A DNA stretch of 54,729 bases from Alphaproteobacteria bacterium (GCA_009780035.1 WRAU01000010.1:1-54729); one strand, 5' to 3'; counted from the stretch's first letter, positions 18,647 through 27,414 are shown. The notes: a model not told the origin generated them from the sequence alone. Translations and numbers: made by a program.

Positions 18647-19429
18647 CTAATGAGTAGCTTTCATGCCGATAATATTATACCCGGCATCCACATGAAGAAC
18701 TTCTCCAGTAGTTCCAGAACCCAAATCGCTTAGCAGATACAAAGCTGAACCCGCTACTTCAGTTTGTGAAACTGTTCTTCTTAATGGAGAGTTTTCGGCA
18801 TTCCAATTTAAAATTGCATTAAAATCGCCGATGCCGCTAGCTGCTAAAGTTTTAATCGGTCCTGCAGATATGGCATTAACTCTAATTTTCTCACTGCCTA
18901 AGTCTTCAGCTAAATATTTAACTGAAGATTCAAGAGCTGCCTTAGCAACTCCCATAACATTATAATTCGGTAAAACTTTTTCAGCACCGTAATAGCTTAA
19001 AGTTATTGCACTGCCGCCATCAACCATAAGAGGGGCAGCATGCTGCATAACCTCTACCAAAGAATAGCAGGAAATGTGCATGGTGTTCAAAAAGTTATTA
19101 AGGGTTGTATTTAAATATTTACCGTTCAACTCACTTTTATCAGAAAAAGCAATAGCATGAACTAAAAAATCTAGTTTTCCCCAACTGTCTTTAATTTTAC
19201 TGAAAGTATTTTTAATGGTTTCGCCATTTGTAACATCACATTCAAAAACCATAGTTTCCCCAATAGACTGCACTAAAGGAACTAATCTTTTTTTTGCGGT
19301 TTCATTAGCATAAGTGAAAGCGATTTCTGCACCTTGTTCCTTAAGTTTGTTGGCAATTGCCCAAGCAATTGAGTGATCATTCAGAACCCCCATTACTAGT
19401 CCTTTTTTGCCTTCCATAAGTTTTGACAT
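18647..19429 (-). CDS. fabI: Enoyl-[acyl-carrier-protein] reductase (NADH), FabI
   Basis: It catalyses the last reduction of each fatty-acid elongation cycle. The 260 residues match the E. coli FabI frame almost position for position: the cofactor region GVLNDHSIAWAIA, Tyr146 and the catalytic Tyr156 and Lys163 in YYGAEKVLPNYNVMGVAKA, then VNAISAGPIKTLAASGI and the C-terminal GSGTTGEVLHVDAGYNI. The substrate loop is intact. It stands alone on the minus strand, divergent from the orphan gene at 19576. Confidence 0.97.
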   Translation of the reverse strand: MSKLMEGKKGLVMGVLNDHSIAWAIANKLKEQGAEIAFTYANETAKKRLVPLVQSIGETMVFECDVTNGETIKNTFSKIKDSWGKLDFLVHAIAFSDKSELNGKYLNTTLNNFLNTMHISCYSLVEVMQHAAPLMVDGGSAITLSYYGAEKVLPNYNVMGVAKAALESSVKYLAEDLGSEKIRVNAISAGPIKTLAASGIGDFNAILNWNAENSPLRRTVSQTEVAGSALYLLSDLGSGTTGEVLHVDAGYNIIGMKATH

Positions 19430-19575
19430 ATTATAAACACTCCAACAAAATAAAATATTCTAAATTAGCAATTTTATACTTAATTTATTTTCTAATTATT
19501 TACATTTATTAATATTTGATTAATATTTTAATTAAATATCTATCTAAAATATAGATTAATAAAGGATAATCATTA

Positions 19576-20340
19576 ATGCAAGCAAAAAAAACAAACATGC
19601 AAAATCTTGAGGGACAGCTGAGAGTTTCAATTCGTGACGGCTATATGGAAGGTGATGCTTTAAATTTAAACCTGCATGATATTAATTATACTTGGAATGC
19701 CGAAAAAGGTGAGCTTCTTATTTCTACAAGCATCGATGATTCCGATATTTACAACATTTTAGATAACATATCCCTTTCTAGCAGCACAAACGATGCTTCC
19801 GTAGAAAAGTTCATTGCCGTGGAATATGTATTTAAAGATGGCGAAACATTATCGCTAGAGGAATATGCCTTAAATACTAACGATGCAGATATAGAAGAAA
19901 CTGCCGAAGAAATTACTCAAGAAAAACCGCAGAATGCTGAAGAGTATCCTGATATATTTCTAAGTTTTGATTATGAAGAAAAAGTCGGCGCCGACTTTTT
20001 AGAATCCTCAGTGGAAGAAAATTTCCTTTATGAAGTTAATTTAAAAGAAAACGGCGATATTTATAAAATCCTTAAGGATAGTTTTGAGTCTACCGATACC
20101 TTAGAGATTCATGGGTTAGATATATCCCATGATAAAGTATCCCTAGAAGAATTTACCCGCGAGTTCGGCGATTCTTTTAACTATAGTATTTCTACAAGAA
20201 ATGACGATCTTAATGTCAATATTCATGTGGAAAACCATGAGTATAATGTAGTTTTAAAAGATGTTCTGCCGGATTCTGATAGCTCGCTGGAAGATATTAT
20301 CCAAAATATTATAATAAATAATAGTGATTACAAAATATAA
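19576..20340 (+). CDS. Acidic orphan protein coupled to pdxH
   Basis: I do not recognise this 254-residue protein. It has no signal peptide or membrane segment, is strongly acidic (many Asp/Glu, with an acidic low-complexity middle around DADIEETAEEITQEKPQNAEEYPD), and seems built of two beta-rich halves with similar style (DGYMEGDALNLNLHDINYT and DTLEIHGLDISHDKVSLEE). AAAGGA lies upstream of the ATG. Its stop overlaps the pdxH start (TAATG), so it is a genuine, translationally coupled gene. It is probably a cytoplasmic protein; nothing ties it to vitamin B6 beyond position. Confidence 0.75.
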   Translation: MQAKKTNMQNLEGQLRVSIRDGYMEGDALNLNLHDINYTWNAEKGELLISTSIDDSDIYNILDNISLSSSTNDASVEKFIAVEYVFKDGETLSLEEYALNTNDADIEETAEEITQEKPQNAEEYPDIFLSFDYEEKVGADFLESSVEENFLYEVNLKENGDIYKILKDSFESTDTLEIHGLDISHDKVSLEEFTREFGDSFNYSISTRNDDLNVNIHVENHEYNVVLKDVLPDSDSSLEDIIQNIIINNSDYKI

Positions 20341-20939
20341 TGAATAAGACTGTTGAGAGTGAATTTATTTTTAATAAATTTTCCCTGTGGTTAAATGAAA
20401 GCCGCCGTTTTTACGAAAAACTTAATCTGCAGAATCATAATGCTTTTTGTTTATCTAGTTGTGTGAATAATCTGCCGTCTAGCCGAATGCTGCTTTTGAA
20501 ATCTTTTTCTAAAGAGGGTTTTACTTTTTACACTAATTCCCAATCGCAGAAAGGCAGTGAAATTGCTGAAAATCCTAATGTTGCAATGCTTTTTTACTGG
20601 GGTCCATTACATCGGCAAATTCGTGTGGAGGGAGCTTGTGAAAAGGTAGATTCTCATATAGCTGATGAATACTTTGAATCCCGCCCTTATTTATCAAAAA
20701 TAGGAGCTCACGCTTCACAGCAGTCAAAGGAAATGAAAGGATTAAGCGAATTAGTTAAAAATGTGGCAATATATTCTGCGAAGTATCCGCTTAATGTGCC
20801 GCGCCCTTCTTATTGGGACGGCTATAATATTTTGCCTAAGAAAATTGAATTTTGGGTAGAAAAACCTGCCAGACTGCATATTAGAAAGGTTTATCATAAA
20901 ACTTCTAACCTATGGATTGAAAAAATATTATTTCCTTAA
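20340..20939 (+). CDS. pdxH: Pyridoxamine/pyridoxine 5'-phosphate oxidase
   Basis: This FMN enzyme makes pyridoxal 5'-phosphate from PNP or PMP. The 199 residues carry SSRMLLLKSFSKEGFTFYTN and SQKGSEIAENPNVAMLFYW (FMN phosphate and ring contacts), then RQIRVEGACEKV, FESRPYLSKIGAHASQQS, and the C-terminal signature PSYWDGYNILPKKIEFWV followed by RLHIRK. The length is slightly shorter than E. coli PdxH. The start overlaps the preceding orphan's stop by one base. Confidence 0.95.
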   Translation: MNKTVESEFIFNKFSLWLNESRRFYEKLNLQNHNAFCLSSCVNNLPSSRMLLLKSFSKEGFTFYTNSQSQKGSEIAENPNVAMLFYWGPLHRQIRVEGACEKVDSHIADEYFESRPYLSKIGAHASQQSKEMKGLSELVKNVAIYSAKYPLNVPRPSYWDGYNILPKKIEFWVEKPARLHIRKVYHKTSNLWIEKILFP

Positions 20940-20990
20940 TAATCTGTTATCTTTATGTTATAATTTCATTAATAGACTAGGATTAATTAA

Positions 20991-22454
20991 ATGCTAAAAA
21001 AAGTAGTTTTTTTTATAGTGCTGTTGTTGCTTTGCGGCAGTATTGTTAATGTTGAGCCGGCAAAAGCATTCAGCTTTGACTTTTTTGGATTGCTGCCTCG
21101 CAGCGATAAATTTTCTGATAGTTTTTTAGATGAATTTAAAAAGGCTTTGCCAAATGCTAATAGTAGGGATATCCGCTCGCAGATTGCTATCTATAGGGAA
21201 GCCTACTTTTTATTGCTGGATAACTATATTTATGAAATTAACGATGCTGAGAAAACTAAAATTGCTGAAAAATCTATAGAAGCGCTTAGGACAACCATCG
21301 ATAAGCTGACAATGGATAAAAAACCCATAACTCCAAGTGCGGTTATGGAGGGAGTTATGAGCATTGTTTTTAATGATATAGATGCCCACACGGTTTTTAT
21401 GTCAACTAAAAAAGCTGAGGAGTTCCGAGCAAATTTAACAGGAAATCATAAGGGTATTGGGATTTTATTTAATTTTGATAAAGCCAAAAATATGATTTAT
21501 GTTGTGAAAGTTTTTAATCAATCACCCTCACAAAAAGCAGGCATACAAGACGGTGATTATATAAAAGCTGTAGATGGTAAAAATATTAATCCTAAAGATT
21601 CCTTAGAGAAAGTGTTGGATGCTATTCGCGGTCCTAATTGCACTAAGGTTAATTTAACTATTATACGCGGCGATAAAACTTTTAAGGTAGATGTTATCCG
21701 CGGCGATTATTATGTGCCCTCCCTTGAGGCAAGAATAATTGATGGCAAATTCGCGTATATTAACATTAACAGCTTTAATCAAGATACAGCAGCGCTTTTC
21801 CGCTCCTCTATTAACTCTTTACAGGTTAATAAACTACAGGGATTAATTATTGATGTTAGAAACAATCCAGGAGGGCTGTTAACGGCCGTGGTAATTATTG
21901 CTGATAGTATATTATCAGGTGAAACTATTGTTTCTATTAAAGGAAGAGATACAGCAGCTAATCAAAGTTTTTTATCTTTTAATCAAACGCAAGTGCGTGA
22001 AGATTTACCTGTGGTTATACTTATAAATTCAAGCTCTGCATCCGCTAGTGAGCTATTAGCTGGGGCTATGGCATTGAATAATAGGGCAACACTTATGGGA
22101 GATTCTACTTTTGGAAAATGGAGCGTGCAAAGCAGCTTTACCCTAGCTGATAAAAGTATTTTTAATATTACCACGCAGTTGTTTTATTCTCCTAAAGATG
22201 CTACTTTTCAAGGAGAAGGAATTGCGCCGGATATTAAAATAATCGGTGAGAATCAAAAGACTTTTCATGAAAAAGATTATAAAAATTATCTAAAAGTTCC
22301 AGATATTTATAAGCGGAGTCCTAAATTGCAGCTGCAGGAAAAACAATGTCCGCCAATGGATAAAAAAGATTATGTTTTAGGTTGTGCGATTTTATTCTTA
22401 AAATCAAATATGGATATTATTTTGTTTAAAGATAAGGTGGGAGTAAGAGGATAA
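20991..22454 (+). CDS. ctpA: C-terminal processing protease (S41, CtpA/Prc type)
   Basis: This is a periplasmic serine protease that trims C-termini of envelope proteins or degrades lytic enzymes. It begins with a signal peptide (basic start, then VVFFIVLLLLCGSIVNVEPAKA). A PDZ domain contains GIGILFNFDK...AGIQDGDYIKAVDGKNI. The S41 core follows: FAYININSFNQDTAALFRSSI, LIIDVRNNPGGLL, the nucleophile region INSSSASASELLAGAM and the lysine in FGKWSVQSSF. Where most CtpA proteins have TFGKGSVQ, this one has Trp in place of that Gly; the Ser/Lys dyad is kept. The 487 residues are normal. Confidence 0.92.
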   Translation: MLKKVVFFIVLLLLCGSIVNVEPAKAFSFDFFGLLPRSDKFSDSFLDEFKKALPNANSRDIRSQIAIYREAYFLLLDNYIYEINDAEKTKIAEKSIEALRTTIDKLTMDKKPITPSAVMEGVMSIVFNDIDAHTVFMSTKKAEEFRANLTGNHKGIGILFNFDKAKNMIYVVKVFNQSPSQKAGIQDGDYIKAVDGKNINPKDSLEKVLDAIRGPNCTKVNLTIIRGDKTFKVDVIRGDYYVPSLEARIIDGKFAYININSFNQDTAALFRSSINSLQVNKLQGLIIDVRNNPGGLLTAVVIIADSILSGETIVSIKGRDTAANQSFLSFNQTQVREDLPVVILINSSSASASELLAGAMALNNRATLMGDSTFGKWSVQSSFTLADKSIFNITTQLFYSPKDATFQGEGIAPDIKIIGENQKTFHEKDYKNYLKVPDIYKRSPKLQLQEKQCPPMDKKDYVLGCAILFLKSNMDIILFKDKVGVRG

Positions 22455-22458
22455 TATT

Positions 22459-23637
22459 TTGCAAAAGTCGCTGAAAATAGAGTATTCGCTGCTTTCGGTT
22501 TTTTTTACTGTTTATATAGCGGGATCGTATATTACTCCTGTTATGCCATCAATAGCCAGCAACTTTGAAGGCGGGGAAACTTTTGCTAGGCAAATGCTGA
22601 CTACCCCTTCATTAATTGTAGTGCCCTTTATTTTATTTTCAGCGATTCTATTAAAATTTTTCAGCAAAAAAACACTAATTTTAGCAGGGCTTTCACTATA
22701 TTGTATTTCAGGGGTTGGCACATTTTTAAGTTTTAATGCTGATATACTTTTATTTTTTAGAAGTCTTTCTGGTGTGGCCGCTGGTTTAGTTACGCCTTAT
22801 ACTACCGCTCTTATTACTGATTATTATAAGGGCGATAAAAAAGATGAGGTAATTTCTAAATCAGGAATCTCTAGCAATGTCGGCGGGATTTTCTTATTAG
22901 TTCTAACTGGGTATGTAACCTCTATTTATTGGCGGTTTGGTTTTCTTACTCCGCTCCTTTGTTTAATACCGCTGTATTTAATTTATACCCAAATAGAAGC
23001 AAAAAGAAAGGCAGCAAATCATAAATATCCTTTTGTGTTTGGACTTATTTTTAAAAAAGAAATTTTATATATATGTTTAGTTTATTTTTTAATTATGGTT
23101 TTTGTTTTTAATTATTTTGCGAGTATCTCTTTTGTTATCCGTAATCATAATTTAGGGAATTCCGTGCAGTCAGGCATTGCTCAAAGTTTCTATATGATTG
23201 CAGCTATTATTGCGAACCTTTTATTAACTGTTATTAAAAAACACTCCTCTTATTTATTATTTGCTTTTCAGCTTCTCTTTATAGCACAGGGATTTTTTAC
23301 TCTTTACGATCATAGTCTGGATATTACAGGAGCATATTTTGCCTCATTTCTTATTGGCATGGGTTATGGCGCATTCTTTAACTCTATGCTTAGCCTTGCC
23401 ACTGCCTATACTACTAAGGTTAATTCTGCCAACGCTATTTCTTTAATGGTAGCTTCCATGTATTTAGCTCAATTTGTTTCACCTCTGTTCTTATCTGCCG
23501 TATCCACATGGTTAGGTATTTCACAATACGCTGAAATGTTTTTACTGGAAGGCATTCTTTTTGTTGGCATTGCTATAGTTCTTTTTATTAAATTTCTTCG
23601 CGGCAGTAAAATTAAACCGCAGCCAGAAATTATATAA
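22459..23637 (+). CDS. Major facilitator superfamily transporter
   Basis: The 392 residues form about 12 membrane segments. The N-terminal half has the layout of drug:H+ antiporter-1 proteins: FTVYIAGSYITPVMPSIASNF, then LLKFFSKKTLILAGL at the loop 2-3 position (a weak motif A) and FFRSLSGVAAGLVTPYTTALI (motif B region). The start is TTG at 22459, four bases after the ctpA stop, with AGAGGA upstream, so it is likely co-transcribed with ctpA. The substrate is not predictable; Bcr/multidrug-type efflux is the nearest resemblance. Confidence 0.85.
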   Translation: MQKSLKIEYSLLSVFFTVYIAGSYITPVMPSIASNFEGGETFARQMLTTPSLIVVPFILFSAILLKFFSKKTLILAGLSLYCISGVGTFLSFNADILLFFRSLSGVAAGLVTPYTTALITDYYKGDKKDEVISKSGISSNVGGIFLLVLTGYVTSIYWRFGFLTPLLCLIPLYLIYTQIEAKRKAANHKYPFVFGLIFKKEILYICLVYFLIMVFVFNYFASISFVIRNHNLGNSVQSGIAQSFYMIAAIIANLLLTVIKKHSSYLLFAFQLLFIAQGFFTLYDHSLDITGAYFASFLIGMGYGAFFNSMLSLATAYTTKVNSANAISLMVASMYLAQFVSPLFLSAVSTWLGISQYAEMFLLEGILFVGIAIVLFIKFLRGSKIKPQPEII

Positions 23638-23678
23638 TTTCTTTATAGACTTAGTATAATTATAGTGATTAAAAAGCA

Positions 23679-23711
23679 AAAAGGCTTCTATCTTTTAATT
23701 AGAAGCCTTTT
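23679..23711. terminator. Bidirectional terminator between the MFS gene and pfkA
   Basis: The inverted repeat 23679-23690 / 23700-23711 (AAAGGCTTCT and its complement) is flanked by A-runs and T-runs. It serves two convergent genes. Confidence 0.9.
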
Positions 23712-23729
23712 TTATTAATACCAGTAATA

Positions 23730-24809
23730 CTATTCTCCAAAAGAAATATCTAGTCCTCTAGCAGTTTTTACCATATCACCGTTTAGGTCAACAGCACCGC
23801 TAGTGCTAGTAATATCGTGCAATGGCACATCAATAACTTTTTTATTAGCCCAGCCAACTACGCGTTTGTCTGCTCCGCTATGCAATAGTTCAACGGCACG
23901 AACACCAAAAGCTGAGGCAATAATTCTATCTAATGGAATTGGAGAACCGCCGCGTTGGGTATGACCTAGTGTAGTTACGCGGGTTTCAAAACCGGTAAGT
24001 TTTTCAAGCGCTTCACCAATAATATGACCTACGCCGCCGTATCTTTTGTTTTCGGCTCCTACGGCAAAAGATTGCGTTCCTTCTTTAGTAGTAGCGGCTT
24101 CAGAACATACTACAATAGCATAATTTCTGCCGCTGTTATATACTTCTTTAATTTTTTTAGCAACTGCATTAATATCATAAGGAATTTCAGGTATTAAAAT
24201 TACATCGGCACCGCCGGCAATTCCTGAATGTAAAGCTAAATGCCCTACATCACGTCCCATAACTTCAGCAACCATAACTCTTTTGTGGCTAAGGGCGGTA
24301 TCATGCAGTCTTTCAATGCTTTCTACTGCTACGCTAACTGCCGTCATAAAACCGATAGGAAACTCTGTAAAAGGCACATCATTATCAATAGTTTTAGGAA
24401 TCCCGATAAATTTAATATTGCCAAGAGCAGTAATTTTTTCAATGATTCTCATGCTGCCATCGCCGCCAATGGCAATTAAAGCATCTAAGCCAAGTTCTTT
24501 ATAGCCGGCAACAATTTCATGCGACCTATCTTTAAAAGTGCCGTCTGGCATTGGATAATTAAAGGGATCGCCTTTATTAATGGTCCTTAAAATTGTGCCG
24601 CCCATTCTTAAGAAATTAGCATTGACATTAGTATCATCTAGTTTAATAATTCCTAAAGGTCTTTGCATTAAGCCAACGGTTCCTTCTTGAATTCCATATA
24701 CTTCCCATCCCAGCTGGGTAGCTTTTTTTACCACTGCTCTAATAGCAGCATTTAATCCTGAACAATCACCGCCGCTTGTTAAAACACCAATCTTTTTTAT
24801 TTCACTCAT
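23730..24809 (-). CDS. pfkA: 6-phosphofructokinase
   Basis: It phosphorylates fructose-6-phosphate in glycolysis. The 359 residues begin IGVLTSGGDCSGLNAAIRA. The two phosphoryl-donor positions read GGDGS (Gly118) and IPKTIDND (Lys139). Classical ATP enzymes have Gly at both positions, whereas PPi enzymes have Asp and Lys. The Gly+Lys mix is typical of the clade-X group, whose studied members mostly use ATP, so donor choice is uncertain. The substrate loop EVMGRDVGHLALHSGIAGGAD and the C-terminal TLGHTQRGGSPIPLDRI are intact. The gene converges on the MFS gene and is divergent from rpsU. Confidence 0.94.
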   Translation of the reverse strand: MSEIKKIGVLTSGGDCSGLNAAIRAVVKKATQLGWEVYGIQEGTVGLMQRPLGIIKLDDTNVNANFLRMGGTILRTINKGDPFNYPMPDGTFKDRSHEIVAGYKELGLDALIAIGGDGSMRIIEKITALGNIKFIGIPKTIDNDVPFTEFPIGFMTAVSVAVESIERLHDTALSHKRVMVAEVMGRDVGHLALHSGIAGGADVILIPEIPYDINAVAKKIKEVYNSGRNYAIVVCSEAATTKEGTQSFAVGAENKRYGGVGHIIGEALEKLTGFETRVTTLGHTQRGGSPIPLDRIIASAFGVRAVELLHSGADKRVVGWANKKVIDVPLHDITSTSGAVDLNGDMVKTARGLDISFGE

Positions 24810-24873
24810 GATACTGTTTTCTCCATCTATTTAGAAATTCTAACATCACAATTTTAACACTATTAAATAATTA

Positions 24874-24901
24874 TTGCAATATAACTAAAAAATATTATAA
24901 T
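24874..24901 (+). promoter_or_regulatory. Candidate rpsU promoter
   Basis: TTGCAA (24874-24879) and a perfect TATAAT (24896-24901) are separated by 16 bases. Transcription would begin near 24908, exactly where the leader hairpin starts. Confidence 0.55.
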
Positions 24902-24908
24902 AAATCTA

Positions 24909-24934
24909 CTTAATCAATAGGTATTTTGATTAAG
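24909..24934 (+). promoter_or_regulatory. 5' leader hairpin directly upstream of the rpsU ribosome-binding site
   Basis: A perfect 9-bp stem (CTTAATCAA 24909-24917 with TTGATTAAG 24926-24934) encloses an 8-base loop. It ends two bases before the strong Shine-Dalgarno GAGGAGGTGA (24936-24945). If transcription starts near 24908 the stem is the very 5' end of the mRNA, where it could protect the message or respond to a regulator. Confidence 0.5.
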
Positions 24935-24950
24935 CGAGGAGGTGATTTAT

Positions 24951-25157
24951 TTGTGTATTGTAACGGTTAGAGATAATAATATCGAGCAGTCTCTTAGGAT
25001 TCTAAAGAAAAAACTGCAAAGAGAAGGAGTTTTTAGAGAACTGAAACTAAGAACCGGCTTTGAAAAACCTTCTAAAAAGAAAGCTAGAGAACAATCTGAA
25101 GCTATTCGTAGAGCGAGAAAACTTGCTAGAAAAAGAATAGAAAAGCAGGGATTCTAG
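24951..25157 (+). CDS. rpsU: 30S ribosomal protein S21
   Basis: This is a small basic ribosomal protein with the S21 pattern [39 protein letters not shown], split here as [17 protein letters not shown] then [13 protein letters not shown] start it at TTG 24951 (product [10 protein letters not shown]..., 68 residues) because the near-perfect Shine-Dalgarno GAGGAGGTGA (24936-24945) lies at the right distance. An in-frame GTG at 24942 lies inside that Shine-Dalgarno and cannot use it. The C-terminal tail is Arg/Lys-rich, as usual. It is monocistronic, with its own terminator. Confidence 0.95.
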   Translation: MCIVTVRDNNIEQSLRILKKKLQREGVFRELKLRTGFEKPSKKKAREQSEAIRRARKLARKRIEKQGF

Positions 25158-25170
25158 TTTTAATTATTAT

Positions 25171-25213
25171 AAATCAAAAAGGGAGATAAGTTTATTATCT
25201 CTCTTTTTGATTT
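25171..25213. terminator. Bidirectional terminator between rpsU and trcR
   Basis: A 19-base inverted repeat (25171-25189 / 25195-25213, one G-U pair) has A-runs on the left and T-runs on the right, between convergent genes. Confidence 0.9.
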
Positions 25214-25226
25214 AAATATGCTTAGT

Positions 25227-25763
25227 TTAATCAGCAGAACCTTCAACTCTCTTAGAACTTTCAATTAACTTAGATAAAACTTCTTCTTCAATTAAGCCTA
25301 AGCTAACAGGATTTTTTGCTACAAGGTTTTTATAATTCCAATAGGTGCGTGCACGGATAGTTTTTACGGTATTAGTTGTGGTGCTAAGCAGCTTAGATAT
25401 TTGATAATCGTTAATATCCGGGTAGTTAGCCACAACCCATAAAATAGCTTCAGGTTTAGCTTTTCTTTTAAACTTAGATTGAGTTGTATTTTTATTAAAA
25501 ACTTTAGAGTAATTATTATATTCTTGTGATTCAATGTAGATAAGAGATTTCGCAGAATCTTTTTCACACTCCAATATGTTAGACGGTGATAGTTCTCCAG
25601 AGGCAACAGGGTTTACTGGTTTAAGAGATTTATCAGTTTCTTCGTTGGCAAGGGATTCTACTTCTAAAATATGCAAGCCACAATAATCAGCAATTTGTTG
25701 AAAACTAACAGCAGTATTTTCAATTAACCAAATAGCTACAGCTTTCGGCATTAATGGTTTCAT
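25227..25763 (-). CDS. trcR: Cell-cycle transcriptional regulator TrcR (DUF1013)
   Basis: The 178 residues match the alphaproteobacteria-specific DUF1013 family. The conserved N-terminus reads KPLMPKAVAIWLIENTAVSF then QQIADYCGLHILEVESLANE. The C-terminal half is KRKAKPEAILWVVANYPDIN, DYQISKLLSTTTNTVKTIR, and TYWNYKNLVAKNPVSLGL. The latter resembles a helix-turn-helix (DYQISKLLSTTTNTVKTIRAR). In Caulobacter the TrcR homologue is a cell-cycle-associated transcription regulator. A polar, Asn/Ser/Lys-rich middle (residues 60-105) is less conserved. AAGGAG precedes the ATG. It is one of the strongest taxonomic markers in the window. Confidence 0.92.
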   Translation of the reverse strand: MKPLMPKAVAIWLIENTAVSFQQIADYCGLHILEVESLANEETDKSLKPVNPVASGELSPSNILECEKDSAKSLIYIESQEYNNYSKVFNKNTTQSKFKRKAKPEAILWVVANYPDINDYQISKLLSTTTNTVKTIRARTYWNYKNLVAKNPVSLGLIEEEVLSKLIESSKRVEGSAD

Positions 25764-25787
25764 ATTTTTTCTCCTTATTTTTAATAA

Positions 25788-26948
25788 TTATACTTCTTTT
25801 TTTACAACTTTCATAATTAATAAAGCCAAAAGAATGGCAGCAATTGATGTGCTTGCCCAAGCCACAGTATGGCTTATAAAGAACAATATGCCAAATAGAT
25901 TAGGACCAACAACGCGACCTAAACTGCCCATAGCCTGCGATACCCCTAAAATCAAACCCTGTTGATTCTTCTTACCCTCAAGAGATAGCCGTGCATTAAT
26001 GCTTGGCATAAGCATTGCTGCTCCAACGGTCATACAAGCAAAGGCTGCTACTACTAAAATTACATTATGAATATAATCTGCCACTAAAAACATAGATACA
26101 GCTATACCATAAATGAAAAATCCCCATATCATAGCCTTGCGGGCAGTAAATAGCTTAGAGATGTTTAATTGCACTAAAGTCATTATTAGTCCAGAAACAC
26201 CCCAGAATAATCCAATATGCTGAGCGGTAAAATTGAAAGATTCGTTCAGCCATACTCCTAAAAATACCTGCACCCCAGAAATTATTGAGGTAAATAAAAT
26301 CATTATCATTGTGAAAAACTGCACATTTTTACTTCTAAAAGTTTTCTGCATTTGAAAAATTATATTTAAGCGGCGGCGTGATTTTCTATCTTCAGAGGTC
26401 AAGGTTTCCTTAAAGAAAAATAGAGCAATAAGTGCAGCAAGGACATTTAATGCTCCAGCAACATCAAACGGCAGAGTAAAGTTGACATTTTCTAAATTTA
26501 AAGCATTTCCAGCCAGCCAGCCGCCGACTGTAGGACCTAATACAAAACCTAACCCAAAGCTGGCACTAATGGTTCCCATATTTTTAAATCTGTTTGCAGG
26601 GGTTGACATGTCTGCAGTTGCAGCAAAAGCTACAGAGAAGTTTGAGGCAAAAAATCCAGCAAGGCACCGCAAGATAACAAACACTACGACACTATCAGTT
26701 CTGCCGGTTAAATGATAAACCGCTGCCACAACAAGAAGAGGCAAAGCTAAAGGCAGTCTTCTGCCAAATTTATCACTTAAATATCCCCAAAATATACTGC
26801 CGAAAATGCCAAATACTGCAAATAAAGAAGCAATATAGCCAATTTCTAGGTTATTAAGGTCAAATTTCATTTTAAACATTGGGAAAAGTGGAAATATCAT
26901 TCCAAAACCCACAAGGTCAATTACAGTTATTAAAAATAATATCGGCAT
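25788..26948 (-). CDS. MFS efflux transporter (TetA-like), copy 1
   Basis: The 386 residues form about 12 membrane segments. The N-terminal half carries the TetA-type layout: FLITVIDLVGFGMIFPLFP, motif A GYLSDKFGRRLPL, then RCLAGFFASNFSVAFAATAD and FGLGFVLGPTVGGWLAG (motif C, typical of drug antiporters). It is clearly related to the transporter at 27411-28583, and rpmE lies between them, so the pair probably arose by duplication. It starts 24 bases upstream of trcR on the same strand. The substrate is unknown. Confidence 0.88.
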   Translation of the reverse strand: MPILFLITVIDLVGFGMIFPLFPMFKMKFDLNNLEIGYIASLFAVFGIFGSIFWGYLSDKFGRRLPLALPLLVVAAVYHLTGRTDSVVVFVILRCLAGFFASNFSVAFAATADMSTPANRFKNMGTISASFGLGFVLGPTVGGWLAGNALNLENVNFTLPFDVAGALNVLAALIALFFFKETLTSEDRKSRRRLNIIFQMQKTFRSKNVQFFTMIMILFTSIISGVQVFLGVWLNESFNFTAQHIGLFWGVSGLIMTLVQLNISKLFTARKAMIWGFFIYGIAVSMFLVADYIHNVILVVAAFACMTVGAAMLMPSINARLSLEGKKNQQGLILGVSQAMGSLGRVVGPNLFGILFFISHTVAWASTSIAAILLALLIMKVVKKEV

Positions 26949-26977
26949 AAAAATTCTCTTGAATTAAACAACAAAAC

Positions 26978-27006
26978 AAGAACCTATCATATTAGGATAG
27001 GTTCTT
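26978..27006 (-). terminator. rpmE terminator
   Basis: An 11-bp perfect stem (26978-26988 / 26996-27006), read on the minus strand, is followed by a T-rich tail. It lies downstream of rpmE and upstream of the first MFS gene. Confidence 0.8.
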
Positions 27007-27123
27007 TAAAATCTATAAGATTTTTATCCCATTTTGATTTTATCTATAGTCGCAAATTTACTTATGTATTATAAAATAAATTGCGCTCTTTTTTCTATAT
27101 TAAAATCAAAATAGAACAAAGAT

Positions 27124-27351
27124 TTACTTGGAATCTATTCCAAAACCAGCATATTTAGAATTAAATTTAGAAATTTTTCCAGCGTTATCTACCATTTTTT
27201 GAACGCCAGTCCAAGCTGGGTGAGTTTTTGGATCAATATCTAAAATCATTACATCGCCTTCCTTACCCCAAGTAGATTTAGTTTCAATCTTAGTCCCATC
27301 GGTAAATTGAATGTATATTTTATGATAAGCCGGATGTATATCTTTTTTCAT
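27124..27351 (-). CDS. rpmE: 50S ribosomal protein L31
   Basis: The 75-residue L31 begins MKKDIHPAYHKIYIQFTDG and carries KSTWGKEGDVMILDIDPKTH, PAWTG and FNSKYAGFG. It lacks the CxxC zinc motif, as is usual for alphaproteobacterial L31. It has its own promoter (27386-27414) and terminator. It stands alone between two related MFS genes. Confidence 0.96.
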   Translation of the reverse strand: MKKDIHPAYHKIYIQFTDGTKIETKSTWGKEGDVMILDIDPKTHPAWTGVQKMVDNAGKISKFNSKYAGFGIDSK

Positions 27352-27385
27352 TTTTTACTCTCTAATAAATTCTTATAATTAATAC

Positions 27386-27414
27386 ATGGTAAGACCATAT
27401 TGTTTTTTTGTCAA
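27386..27414 (-). promoter_or_regulatory. Candidate rpmE promoter
   Basis: On the minus strand TTGACA (plus 27409-27414) and TACCAT (plus 27386-27391) are 17 bases apart. The -35 overlaps the stop codon of the upstream MFS gene, so rpmE can be transcribed independently. Confidence 0.5.

Noticed and set aside
24942-24950. GTG start for rpsU.
   Set aside because: It lies within the Shine-Dalgarno that clearly serves the TTG at 24951.
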